Shown here: in pieces, positions 1 through 7,352 of the stretch
Position numbering within the stretch: the stretch's first letter is position 1
Layout: each line of letters begins with the position of its first letter
Assembly (NCBI GenBank): GCA_029861675.1
Contig: JAOTYV010000077.1
Span: 1-16,893 of the forward strand
From: Alphaproteobacteria bacterium
Lineage (GTDB): Bacteria; Pseudomonadota; Alphaproteobacteria; UBA8366
DNA: 16,893 bases
Reading direction: 5' to 3'
Position numbers and translations under genes: made by a program
Notes under the pieces: generated by a model
Seen by the model: only the letters and a program-made list of their open reading frames with translations
Told to the model about the DNA's origin: nothing
The model's database searches: none

Positions 1-97
1 ATTCGACAGCGAGGCCGACGAACAAAGCAGCGGGCCGGCCAGTTTCATGCTGACCGACCCGGATAAAAATCCCGTCCTGGTCGACCAGCATGTCTGA
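1..97 (+). CDS. VOC-family (glyoxalase/bleomycin-resistance fold) protein, C-terminal end only
   Basis: The first complete codon begins at base 2 and 31 codons run to a TGA at 95-97. The end contains FMLTDPDKNPVLVDQHV, which matches the closing strand of VOC-superfamily proteins, where a 'F.DPDGNPI.LDQH' stretch is typical. Many such small proteins in alphaproteobacteria are annotated glyoxalase or lactoylglutathione lyase-like with unknown substrate. The 5' part lies outside the window, so metal ligands and length cannot be judged. An inverted repeat begins one base after the last sense codon's stop. The family call is good and the substrate is unknown. Confidence 0.7.
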   Translation, partial: FDSEADEQSSGPASFMLTDPDKNPVLVDQHV

Positions 98-120
98 AAT
101 CCGTTATTGACGGACGGATT
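98..120 (+). terminator. Inverted repeat just after the VOC stop codon
   Basis: AATCCGT (98-104) pairs perfectly with ACGGATT (114-120) around a 9-base loop, immediately downstream of the stop codon. It sits where a terminator would, but there is no T-run after it, so intrinsic termination would be weak. It could instead protect the mRNA 3' end. Confidence 0.35.
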
Positions 121-151
121 AGTAGTTCGCACAGCACGCGCCGAATGTGTC

Positions 152-167
152 AAATATTCCAATATTT
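152..167. other. AT-rich palindrome
   Basis: AAATATT-CC-AATATTT is a perfect 7-2-7 inverted repeat, and it is AT-only in its arms in an otherwise GC-rich window. It lies in the 433-base gap (98-530) between the VOC gene and the convergent regulator gene. A protein-binding site or a relic is possible; no nearby start codon is available for it to regulate. Confidence 0.3.
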
Positions 168-229
168 CAAATGAATTGACCACGTGCTAGACGGGATATG
201 CGTGTGCCGATAACAGTATTTGCGCGCAC

Positions 230-262
230 AAATGTCGGCACAGCCAAATGTGCCGATATTTT
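230..262 (+). terminator. Long stem-loop with T-rich 3' side in the 98-530 gap
   Basis: Bases 230-241 pair with 250-261 (12 pairs, one G-T) around an 8-base loop. The core is TCGGCAC/GTGCCGA. The 3' arm ends in ATTTT, so it reads as a weak intrinsic terminator on the plus strand, about 130 bases after the VOC stop. The arm sequence TGTGCCGATA also occurs as a direct copy at about 203-212, which points to a small local duplication. No gene is seen in the rest of this gap. Confidence 0.4.
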
Positions 263-281
263 GAGCGCGTGTTCCAGAAGC

Positions 282-500
282 AATGTCCGCTTTGCCGCCT
301 ATTCCCACCGCTATTCCCCTAAGAGCCGACGTGTCGTCGGCCACACCCGACTTCCGCCTTTGACCCGGAATGGACATGCAGGCTTTGTGTTCTGGCCATG
401 CTGAATCGCACATACATCTACGGATAGATTGGCCGCAAGACCGGTCTGCCCGCGTGAGTTTTGGGCGCCATGGCTCGCGGACGGGCCAAAAGCGACTTCG
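282..500. repeat. Degenerate GTCCGC/GCGGAC-type intergenic repeat, copy 1
   Basis: AATGTCCGCTTT at 282-293, 'TTTGACCCGGAATGGACATG' at about 359-378 and 'GGGCCAAAAGCGAC' near 483-496 are the same word set found in three other gaps of this window (3323-3480, 15195-15330, 16284-16360). I recall such degenerate non-coding segments as common in alphaproteobacterial intergenic DNA. No open frame here shows coding character. Copy boundaries are approximate. Confidence 0.4.
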
Positions 501-530
501 CGGCGCGAATCGATGCTAATTTCCGCGTCG

Positions 531-2498
531 TCAGTCTGGCACACCTGCCCGGCGCAAGCCTTCAGCCAAGCGCCCGCGCGCCTCCATATCGCGGTACGGG
601 TGCCTTCTTGCTGCATACTGCACGGTGTAATGTGGCCAGCGCAGCAATGTCTCCTCCAGTACCGGGGCCGCTTCCTCGGTGCGACCGAGCTGCCCCAGGC
701 TGGCCAGCACGAAGGTGCAGGCCTCGTGCCATTCGGGCAATTGCCGGGCCACGCGACTGGCTGATTCCAAACTCTCCTCGTAGTGGCCGAGCGCAAAGCT
801 GGCAATGGACAGCGCCTGATAACGAGAGTACATCCCTGGGTCCCTGGGGTTGAGCCGCACGGCATGGCGAAGCCGCTCGACCGCCAGCTCGTGTGGGCCG
901 GTGTAGGCGAGCACGAAGCCGTTCCACGTGAGGATTTCTGCCGATCCCGGTTCAAGCTCGACCGCTCGCTCGCTTTCGGCTAACGCTTCGTCGTAGCGAA
1001 ACTGGGTGATCAGTGTGATTCCCATGGCCGCATGAGCCCGCGCCGATCGTTCGTTGAGAGCGATCGCCTGTTCCGCGGCGTTCGTTGCTTCGGCCATCAC
1101 CTCGCGACCGGGTCTGACGAAACCAGCAACGGCTTGCGCCCACTGCACAATAGCGAGGAGCGCGTACCCTTCGGCGTTTTGATCGTCGAGCGCGATGGCC
1201 TTGTGCGCCATTTCCTCGCATTTCGCGAAACTCGCTTTGGTAAACTGATAGAAATGCGCCGAGCCTTGTATTACGCATTGCCAGGACATCAAGTCTTTCG
1301 GTGGATGGGATGTCAGGCGTTCGGTTTCAGCCAACGTCAACTCGGCTCCAATCGAGTTGACGATCTTATGGGTAACTTCGTCCTGAACCGCGAACACGTC
1401 CTCCAAGTCGCCATCGAACGTCTCGGCCCAAACGTGATTGCTGGTTGAGGCGTCGATCAGCTGGGCGGTGATGCGCACCTTACCGCCGGAGGTTCGAACG
1501 CTGCCCTCGACCACATAGCGGACGCCGAGCTCGTCAGCGACCCGCTGCACCTCAATCCTCTTGCCCTTGTAAATGAAGGTTGAGTTGCGGGCGATGACCA
1601 GGAAACCGGGCAACCGCGCGAGCGCGGGGATGATTTCTTCGGTGATGCCGTCGGCGAAATACTCCTGCTCCGGGTCGCCACTTAAATTGGCGAAAGGAAG
1701 GACCGCGATCGAGGGTTTGTCGGGCAGGGGTGGGGGCGTTTCAGTAGGCGGGATTACCGGCGCGGGGCGTGGCGTTTTCAGTGCATTCGATAACGAAGTG
1801 TCGTTTTTGATTTCCTCGTACAGCGCCTTGGTCGCAGCGTCGGGCTCAACCTGCAGCTCCTTCTTCAGGATATCCGCGCAGGTCTGGTACTGGCGTAGCG
1901 CGGCGGCGCGGTCGCCCGTATCATGCAACCGGCCCATCAGCCGCCGGTGGGCGTCCTCGCGCAGCGGGTCGAGGGCAATCAGCCGGCGCATGAACTCGAT
2001 GGCATTGGCCGCGTCACCGGCATCGGCTGCACGCGCCAGGGCGTCGCAGGCGAGGCCGTGAAGTTCGGCGCGTGCCGTTACCAGCCAATCCTCGAAGGAT
2101 GGGTCCGGGATCGCCAGCCCATCCAGAAACGGCCCGTCATATAGCGCAGCGGCCTGCGCGGGTTCCTCGTCGAGTAATGCGCGAAATCGGGCGAGATCGA
2201 TATCGATCGCCTCGCCGCGCAACACGACCCGCTCCCCGTCGCCGTCGAGAAGCGTAATACCCGCTTCATTCCCCAGTTTCCGGATCGACAGCAGTGTTTG
2301 GCTCAGGTTGTGCCGCGCCTGTTTCTCGCCGAAGCTGCTCCAAAGCAGCACCATCAGCCGGTCGCGCTGCTGCGGCCGGTCTGCATGGACCGCGAGATAG
2401 CCGAGCAGGGCCCGCGTCTTCCGCGTCGGCAGCGACAGTGCCGCGCCCGACCCGTCGTGGACCGCAAATTCACCCAGCAGTTTTAGCGACAGACCCAT
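531..2498 (-). CDS. BTAD / TolB-like / TPR transcriptional regulator-like protein
   Basis: The protein has 655 residues and starts at an ATG preceded by a GAGAGGA motif. Residues 1 to about 95 resemble the winged-helix part of SARP-type regulators (LLGEF, a TRKTRALLGYLA stretch). Residues about 97-235 are the BTAD helical-repeat domain. A proline-rich linker follows at 241-262. Residues 262-390 carry the TolB-like/FlgO-type domain (PSIAVLPFANLSGDPEQEYF, FADGITEEII, YVVEGSVR) commonly found in adenylate-cyclase-associated and TPR regulators. Residues 400-655 read as TPR repeats. I see no signal peptide, membrane span or cyclase catalytic domain, so it is predicted to be cytoplasmic and to act by DNA binding and protein contacts. 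It is divergent from the two small twin genes, 183 bases away, which it could control; that link is inference from position only. Confidence 0.85.
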   Translation of the reverse strand: MGLSLKLLGEFAVHDGSGAALSLPTRKTRALLGYLAVHADRPQQRDRLMVLLWSSFGEKQARHNLSQTLLSIRKLGNEAGITLLDGDGERVVLRGEAIDIDLARFRALLDEEPAQAAALYDGPFLDGLAIPDPSFEDWLVTARAELHGLACDALARAADAGDAANAIEFMRRLIALDPLREDAHRRLMGRLHDTGDRAAALRQYQTCADILKKELQVEPDAATKALYEEIKNDTSLSNALKTPRPAPVIPPTETPPPLPDKPSIAVLPFANLSGDPEQEYFADGITEEIIPALARLPGFLVIARNSTFIYKGKRIEVQRVADELGVRYVVEGSVRTSGGKVRITAQLIDASTSNHVWAETFDGDLEDVFAVQDEVTHKIVNSIGAELTLAETERLTSHPPKDLMSWQCVIQGSAHFYQFTKASFAKCEEMAHKAIALDDQNAEGYALLAIVQWAQAVAGFVRPGREVMAEATNAAEQAIALNERSARAHAAMGITLITQFRYDEALAESERAVELEPGSAEILTWNGFVLAYTGPHELAVERLRHAVRLNPRDPGMYSRYQALSIASFALGHYEESLESASRVARQLPEWHEACTFVLASLGQLGRTEEAAPVLEETLLRWPHYTVQYAARRHPYRDMEARGRLAEGLRRAGVPD

Positions 2499-2624
2499 CG
2501 CGACCGCGTCCTCTCAGCACGGAATTCTTCCATTCAAAACGGATCAAAAGCGCAAAGCAGGTCGATTTGATTGATTTTTGAGTGCTGGTCGTTATCGCCT
2601 CTGATCGCCCATTGACTGCGCCCC

Positions 2625-2658
2625 GGTAGCTTATCCCCACGAAAGACCGAAACCAACA
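2625..2658 (+). promoter_or_regulatory. Conserved leader element, copy 1 (upstream of first small twin gene)
   Basis: This 34-base block matches 2944-2977 at 27 of 34 positions without gaps. Both copies share GGTAGCTT at the 5' end, TCC.CACG in the middle and GAAACCAACA at the 3' end. It ends 23 bases before the ATG at 2682. It may contain promoter, operator or 5'-UTR information; no good -35/-10 pair could be fixed. Confidence 0.55.
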
Positions 2659-2681
2659 GTCGTGGATCAAGGAGAATCATC

Positions 2682-2921
2682 ATGTGGAGTTATTACGATC
2701 TCGCCGCCGCTCAGGACCAGGCGAACCGCATCCAGTTAGCCGAATACCGGGTTTCCCCAGGCGCTTGGCGCGAGGTAACGCAAGAAGCGATTGCGCGCCA
2801 TCTCAATCAGAAACACCAAAGCGAGAGGGAAGAAAAGGAAGCAGCACGCCGCATGGCCCTCGCCACCTTTGCGAACACCGTCAAGGCAATCTTCCGAAAT
2901 CGCGCCGCCCTCGCCCGGTAG
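2682..2921 (+). CDS. Small basic alpha-helical protein, first of a tandem pair
   Basis: The 79-residue product starts at an ATG behind AAGGAG (2669-2674). I do not recognise the family. It aligns without gaps to the product of 3002-3241, also 79 residues, with 28 identical positions. Shared features are an N-terminal YDL motif (residues 5-7), A..Q.A.R.Q.A.Y in the first quarter, a charged, probably helical or coiled-coil middle (residues 31-57), an ARR (55-57) and a C-terminal N.V...F..R. There is no signal peptide or convincing membrane span. Conserved length and spacing with a duplicated leader argue that this is a real gene. It may be a small regulatory or nucleic-acid/protein-binding protein; that is inference. 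Confidence 0.75.
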   Translation: MWSYYDLAAAQDQANRIQLAEYRVSPGAWREVTQEAIARHLNQKHQSEREEKEAARRMALATFANTVKAIFRNRAALAR

Positions 2922-2943
2922 ACAGTCAAACGAAATCACCGCG

Positions 2944-2977
2944 GGTAGCTTTTCCGCACGTCAAGACGAAACCAACA
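2944..2977 (+). promoter_or_regulatory. Conserved leader element, copy 2 (upstream of second small twin gene)
   Basis: This is the second copy of the 34-base block at 2625-2658, 27/34 identical. It ends 24 bases before the ATG at 3002, against 23 in the first copy. It lies wholly in the 80-base gap between the twin genes, so the second gene carries its own leader rather than relying only on co-transcription. Confidence 0.55.
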
Positions 2978-3001
2978 ACGGCCAACCAATGGAGGATTGT
3001 T

Positions 3002-3241
3002 ATGTTCAGATTTTACGATCTTGTTGTTGCAGCCCAACAGGCCGAGCGCTTCCAATCTGCAGGCTATCAATTCTCGCAATCGGTGAGCGCCGAAATCCGG
3101 CGGGAAACCATCGCCCAGGCGATCACAGAACAACGGCGTATAGACAAAGAAGACAAACAACGCGCTCGGCGCATCAGCTTGGCCGTCTTGTGGAACCGCG
3201 TGCAATCCGTGTTTCAGTATCGCACCACGATTGCTGAGTAG
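3002..3241 (+). CDS. Small basic alpha-helical protein, second of a tandem pair
   Basis: This encodes 79 residues from an ATG with GGAGG at 2991-2995. The frame is open further upstream, back to 2684, but that part overlaps the first twin in another frame and lacks homology, so the start at 3002 is preferred. It is 35% identical to the first twin with no gaps. The middle is strongly charged (EQRRIDKEDKQRARR, about residues 43-57), probably one long helix, followed by a more hydrophobic C-terminal segment (ISLAVLW). The family and function are unknown to me. Low identity in the coding part against 79% in the leader suggests an old duplication with selection on the leader. Confidence 0.75.
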   Translation: MFRFYDLVVAAQQAERFQSAGYQFSQSVSAEIRRETIAQAITEQRRIDKEDKQRARRISLAVLWNRVQSVFQYRTTIAE

Positions 3242-3322
3242 AGAATGACTGGTGAAACTCGATTCTTAGACAAATCTTTAAACATTGGGGGGCGTTTCAA
3301 GAATGGTGCGTCCCTCATTCTC

Positions 3323-3480
3323 AGGTCTGCTTATGGCTAGTTTGAGAAGTCTGACAGCGTAGCTCGCACGTCAGCTTGTGCCTCAACTTCGGACATTCAG
3401 CCGATAACTTCCGTAATTGGGGGCGAAGCGGACGCACCTGACAGGGTGCGTTTACGACCGGTTTTGACCCGTTCCGGGAT
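3323..3480. repeat. Degenerate GTCCGC/GCGGAC-type intergenic repeat, copy 2
   Basis: AGGTCTGCTTATGGCTAG (3323-3340), CGGACATTCA (about 3392-3401), GGGCGAAGCGGACGCACC (3421-3438) and GGTTTTGACCCG are the signature words. They fill most of the gap between the second twin gene and the convergent DUF7674-like gene. No coding potential is seen. Confidence 0.45.
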
Positions 3481-3489
3481 TCGACAATC

Positions 3490-3969
3490 TTATCGATCAT
3501 CAACGATAGGATGGCGGTGCTTCCAGAACGCCGTCACTTTAGCCCACCAGAATTTACTCTCCGGCAGTAGAAATCGGACAAATTCGTCCGGTGTCGTAGT
3601 CTTGTGAAGACCTTCGTTCTGAAGATCTTCCAACAAACCAATTGTCGCCGCTTCCGACACGTACGGGTCTCCATTCAAGTGCCATTGCTCGACTATTTCA
3701 AAAACCGCCTTGAGCCCAGAATCTTCTCCGTCCTCGAGCATTCTGATCAAATGCCGGGCGAGGTCGGCGAGAGCCAAATATATTGGGAGTTCGCCCTCAT
3801 CTTCCCATTCCTGGCAAAACGCCCGCCATGTAGGCACGAACGAAGGGCATGCTTTCAAGATATCTTCCAACATTTCGTCACGCGTAATCATTGCGATATC
3901 TTGGACAGCACACAGAAATCTTACAATACCCGGAACATCTGTAGTCTGGTTACGGCAAATTACCGACAT
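3490..3969 (-). CDS. DUF7674-like small cytoplasmic protein
   Basis: The open frame gives 159 residues from an ATG at 3969. A second ATG at 3891 (residue 27, MITRDEM...) gives 133 residues and fits better where the recognisable family begins; neither start has a clear Shine-Dalgarno. The pattern ACPSF.P.W..F...W, then IYLALADLARHLI, then a GDPYVSEAATIGLLEDLQNE stretch and a final KFWWAKVTAFW resembles proteins grouped as DUF7674. Their function is unsettled; some occur in immunity- or toxin-like contexts. The gene is flanked by repeat debris on one side and an IS6-like end on the other, which suits an acquired gene. Confidence in coding is good and in the family moderate. Confidence 0.7.
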   Translation of the reverse strand: MSVICRNQTTDVPGIVRFLCAVQDIAMITRDEMLEDILKACPSFVPTWRAFCQEWEDEGELPIYLALADLARHLIRMLEDGEDSGLKAVFEIVEQWHLNGDPYVSEAATIGLLEDLQNEGLHKTTTPDEFVRFLLPESKFWWAKVTAFWKHRHPIVDDR

Positions 3970-4003
3970 GCAACCAATACTCAGCAGTATCCGCTCTACC
4001 CTT

Positions 4004-4020
4004 GATTCTGTTGCAAAACT
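4004..4020. mobile_element. Isolated IS6-family-like terminal sequence (remnant)
   Basis: GATTCTGTTGCAAAACT matches the recalled IS257/IS431-type terminal repeat GGTTCTGTTGCAAAGTT at 14 of 17 bases. No transposase and no inverted partner was found in the window, so at most it is a solo decayed end. It sits in the 154-base gap between two minus-strand genes. Confidence 0.35.
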
Positions 4021-4123
4021 ATTTGGCGGGCGTTGAAACGCAACAATCGAATCGAAACATCGGGTGCCTTGCTGATATCGGACAAGTGGCGGCCCGAATC
4101 CACGCCGTTACGCCACAATCCCG

Positions 4124-4918
4124 TTAACGGCCCTGGTAGCGCGGCTCCCGTTTTTCGACGAAAGCGCGGGGTCCCTCTTTGGCATCGTCGGTTTGCCCGA
4201 CGACCCAGCGCAAGGCACCGCCCAACCGCATCGCCTGATCGAATGTCTCGTCCATCGCCGCCTGCGCCACTTCTTTTGCCGCCCGAACCGCAAGCGGCGC
4301 GTGACCGGCAATCCGCGTCGCGATTTGCATCGCCGTCGGCATCAACTCTTCGGTCGGCACCACCCGGCTCACGATACCCGCGCGCAACGCGGTCTCCGCA
4401 TCGATACGGTCGCCGGTGAGGATCAGCTCCATCGCGATCGATTGCGGGATGGTCCGGGCCAAGCGTTGCGGTCCGCCGCCGCCCGGGAAGAATCCGCGCG
4501 TAATTTCCGGAAGACCGAACTGGGCGTCGGGCGAACACACCCTGATATCGCCGACGAGCGCCAGTTCCATACCCCCCGCCAGACAGTAGCCGTCGATCGC
4601 GGCGATGAGCGGTTTTTCGAATTTCATCGTCGACCACCGGGCCGACAGGTCCGCTTCGATCACCGCGGCCGGCAAATTGTCCAACTGCCGCGCGCCCCCG
4701 CCGGATGCCCGCTCCTTGAGATCCGCGCCCACGCTGAACGTCCCCCCTGCCCCCGTAAGGACGACGGCGCGAATATCGCCATCTTCCCGGGCGCGCCGCA
4801 GGTAGCCCATGAGCGTTTCGCCCATCTCCTGGTTTATGGCATTGCGCTGCGCCGGACGATTCAACGTGATGACGGCAACATGGTCGACGAGTTCGAACAA
4901 CGCGGTATCGCTACTCAC
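4124..4918 (-). CDS. Enoyl-CoA hydratase/isomerase (crotonase) with intact catalytic glutamates
   Basis: The 264-residue protein uses a GTG start at 4918 with AAGGAG seven bases upstream. It is full length for the crotonase family. The oxyanion-hole segments are FSVGADL (residues 61-67) and YCLAGGMELAL (111-121). AQFGLPEIT (132-140) supplies Glu138 and IAMELILTGD supplies Glu164, the equivalents of Glu144/Glu164 in rat mitochondrial hydratase, so hydratase or related acyl-CoA lyase chemistry is credible. It ends with the usual F.EKR.P.Y.GR tail. The protein is predicted to be cytoplasmic. It is divergent from the CoA-transferase gene 224 bases away, with a palindrome between them, which suggests a shared acyl-CoA pathway and control. 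The exact substrate is not readable. Confidence 0.93.
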   Translation of the reverse strand: MSSDTALFELVDHVAVITLNRPAQRNAINQEMGETLMGYLRRAREDGDIRAVVLTGAGGTFSVGADLKERASGGGARQLDNLPAAVIEADLSARWSTMKFEKPLIAAIDGYCLAGGMELALVGDIRVCSPDAQFGLPEITRGFFPGGGGPQRLARTIPQSIAMELILTGDRIDAETALRAGIVSRVVPTEELMPTAMQIATRIAGHAPLAVRAAKEVAQAAMDETFDQAMRLGGALRWVVGQTDDAKEGPRAFVEKREPRYQGR

Positions 4919-5051
4919 ACACTTTCTCCTTTTTCAAGATCCCGGGGCCGTGGACACGTTTTGTGCGCGCAGCTCCCCCTACCGTATCGAATTCATTCGC
5001 CCGCTGTCTAATTGCGCGCAGCAGCGACCGGATCGGTTGCGCGTCTTGGGG

Positions 5052-5069
5052 GCCGATGCCATCATCGGC
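5052..5069. promoter_or_regulatory. 7-4-7 palindrome in the divergent crotonase/CoA-transferase promoter region
   Basis: GCCGATG-CCAT-CATCGGC is a perfect inverted repeat, 74 bases before the CoA-transferase start and 133 bases before the crotonase start. Its form and position fit an operator for a dimeric regulator acting on both genes. No cognate regulator gene lies beside it, and no clear -35/-10 pairs were found. Confidence 0.4.
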
Positions 5070-5142
5070 TCCATTCGGTGCGCGTCCGAACGATCGCGTC
5101 TTTTCAACATAGTTCCCCAAACCGGCCGGAGAGGTGTTGAGC

Positions 5143-7332
5143 GTGTCATTGCTGGCGGGATTCCGCGTGGTGCAAATCGGCCCTGGCAAGGCGGCCGCCG
5201 TCTGTGGCCGGCTGTTCGCCGATATTGGCGCCACCGTCACGACGATTCACGCGTCCACATCAACGCCCGTCGAACACTATCTCAACATCGACAAATCCGC
5301 TGTTACCGATGCGGCGGCGATACAAGCGGCCCTGTCGTCCGCCGAGCTGATCATTTGCCAGGGTGCGCCGGCCGAACTCCGCGCAAGACAGCACGATGCC
5401 GGTAGCCTGCGCCGCCTCAACACGTCGGCGGCGATCGTCTTCATTTCGAACTTCGGACAGACGGGACCCAGGGCGGACGATCCAGCGACCGACCTGACGC
5501 TGTTCTGCGCCGGCGGCCTCGCGCGGCTGCTGACCGGACAGGTGGACGACCTTGCGGAGCCGCCGATCCGTCCGGTCGGCGAACAGTCGGCCTTTCTCGG
5601 CGGGATTGCGGCGGCCTGTGCCGCCATGCACGCGGCGCTGTTCGCGGACGGCGGCGCGGACATAGATGTCTCGATCCAGGAGGCGATTGCGACCCTGGCC
5701 GTCGGCGAATTGGCGCGGGGCGGATTAACGGGAAAGAGCTGGTCTCGGAAACGCCTGAAAGACGGCAATGGCGCGACCGTGACGATCCTGCCTGCGGCGG
5801 ATGGTTATGCCGCAATCTCCCCACGCGAGGAGCGCCAATGGACCGCCTGGCTCGACGCGATGGAATCGCCGGATTGGGGAGCCGATCCGCGTTTCACCCA
5901 CAAGGCGGACAGGGTCGAGAATTGGGACGCGTTGCACGCGCTGATGTCCGACTGGAGCCGCGATCACGACAAGCAGTGGATCGCCGACACCGCGCAAGCC
6001 GCCCATGTACCGAGCTTTCCGTTGCGCGAGCTGGCCGAGCAACTCACGTCGCCGCAACTCGAGCACCGTAAATTCTACCGGCCACTCGACATCGGCGGGC
6101 GTAGGGTAAAGGCTCCGGGCGCGCCCTTTGGGCTGACAGTCACCGGCAAGAAATTTAGACCGGATGATCGCCGCGCCGACTTCGATTCATCCGGCCCGCT
6201 ACCGCTATCCGGTATCCGCGTGCTCGATTTCAGTTGGGTGATCGCCGGCCCCACCGCAACGCGCTATCTCGCCGCCATGGGGGCCGAGGTCATCAAGGTC
6301 GAAGCGCCGGGGCGCGGCGATCCGGGACGGGCCACCGAATTGCACACGGTACTCGGTCAGGCAAAGAAGGGCATCGTCCTCGATCTCAAGAAGGCGGAAG
6401 CGGTCGACATTGCCAGGGCGCTTGCGGCGAAATCGGACATCCTGATCGAAAACTTCGCGACCGGCGTCATGGAGCGGCTCGGCCTCGGCGTCGCCGAACT
6501 CCAGGCGCTGAATCCGAATTTGATTTATCTCTCCGCATCCGGGCTCGGCCGGACAGGCCCCGAATCCGGCGCCGTCGCCTATGGCACGCTGTTGCAGAGT
6601 TACGCCGGATTCGCCGGCCTCAACCGGCATCCGGAAAAGCCGCCGAGAGTTGGCTTCGCCTGGCTCGACCCGATGTGTGGCCTGTTGCTGCCCTTCGTCG
6701 CCGCCGCGGCGCTCTGGCGGCAACGCAACGCCGATGGCGGCGGCGTTCGTGTCGATTTTTCCATGATCGAGGCGATGCTCTGGACCCTGGCCGAACCGCT
6801 TCTGGCGGCGCAGCTTGGCGCCCCCCCGAAACCGGCCGGCAATACCTCCCCCGAATACACGCCGCACGGACTGTATCGATGCGACGGCGAGGACACTTGG
6901 ATCGGGATTGCCGTGACGAGCGACGCGGAATGGCAAAGCCTCTGCGCCAGTGTCCCGTCGCTGTCATCGCTGGCGCCGCTCGGCCTTCGTGAGCGCAGCG
7001 GTTTACGCGGCAAGATCGACACCGAATTGGCCGATTGGGCACGCAAGCGGCGCGCGCCAACAGCGGCAGCGGATTTGATAAAAAGCGGCATTCCAGCGGC
7101 CGCGTTGGCCACTTCGTGTGACCTCGCCGCCGATGCGCACCTGCAAGCGCGGGATTTTTGGGAATCGCACGACGCGGGCGTCCTACCCGGCCTGCCGTGG
7201 CGCGCAAGCTTCGGCCGACATACGGGCGATGCGCCGGAATTGGGCGCGGACACCCACGCGGTTCTTCAGGAGGTGCTCGGCCTTTCCGGCGAACAGCTTG
7301 CCGCGCTGCGCAAGTCCGGCGCGCTGGGCTAA
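5143..7332 (+). CDS. Fused double-domain class III CoA-transferase (CaiB/BaiF family)
   Basis: The chosen GTG start at 5143 has GGAGAGG (5128-5134) eight bases upstream, giving 729 residues; an in-frame GTG at 5134 lies too close to that site. Usual family members have about 400 residues, so this is two copies fused. The N-terminal half (about 5-340) is reduced near its start but keeps SNFGQTGPRADDPATD and GGADIDVSIQEA with the candidate catalytic Asp175. The C-terminal half (about 355-729) is canonical, with LSGIRVLDFSWVIAGPTATR, MGAEVIKVEAPGRGDPGR, ENFATGVMERLGLG and GGGVRVDFSMIEAM with Asp538. The reaction would move CoA between carboxylates. Because CaiB-type enzymes form interlocked dimers, the fusion may act as a built-in pseudo-dimer. 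It is flanked by two crotonases, the second convergent 20 bases away. Confidence 0.92.
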   Translation: MSLLAGFRVVQIGPGKAAAVCGRLFADIGATVTTIHASTSTPVEHYLNIDKSAVTDAAAIQAALSSAELIICQGAPAELRARQHDAGSLRRLNTSAAIVFISNFGQTGPRADDPATDLTLFCAGGLARLLTGQVDDLAEPPIRPVGEQSAFLGGIAAACAAMHAALFADGGADIDVSIQEAIATLAVGELARGGLTGKSWSRKRLKDGNGATVTILPAADGYAAISPREERQWTAWLDAMESPDWGADPRFTHKADRVENWDALHALMSDWSRDHDKQWIADTAQAAHVPSFPLRELAEQLTSPQLEHRKFYRPLDIGGRRVKAPGAPFGLTVTGKKFRPDDRRADFDSSGPLPLSGIRVLDFSWVIAGPTATRYLAAMGAEVIKVEAPGRGDPGRATELHTVLGQAKKGIVLDLKKAEAVDIARALAAKSDILIENFATGVMERLGLGVAELQALNPNLIYLSASGLGRTGPESGAVAYGTLLQSYAGFAGLNRHPEKPPRVGFAWLDPMCGLLLPFVAAAALWRQRNADGGGVRVDFSMIEAMLWTLAEPLLAAQLGAPPKPAGNTSPEYTPHGLYRCDGEDTWIGIAVTSDAEWQSLCASVPSLSSLAPLGLRERSGLRGKIDTELADWARKRRAPTAAADLIKSGIPAAALATSCDLAADAHLQARDFWESHDAGVLPGLPWRASFGRHTGDAPELGADTHAVLQEVLGLSGEQLAALRKSGALG

Positions 7333-7352
7333 AAGGGACGGCTCGCGGCCGC

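Noticed and set aside
2612..2637. TTGACT...TATCCC as a promoter for the first twin gene
   Set aside because: Spacing is only 14 bases and the -10 is poor.
2682..3241. Twin small proteins as DUF1127 members
   Set aside because: Similar size and charge, but the DUF1127 pattern of conserved Leu/Arg spacing is not seen.
4193..5011. 272-codon open frame on the plus strand
   Set aside because: It is antisense to the first crotonase; composition is arginine/histidine-rich and no domain is seen.
6205..6936. 243-codon open frame on the minus strand
   Set aside because: It is antisense to the canonical half of the CoA-transferase.
7333..7352. Intrinsic terminator in the convergent gap
   Set aside because: Only 20 bases, no T-run and no stable hairpin.
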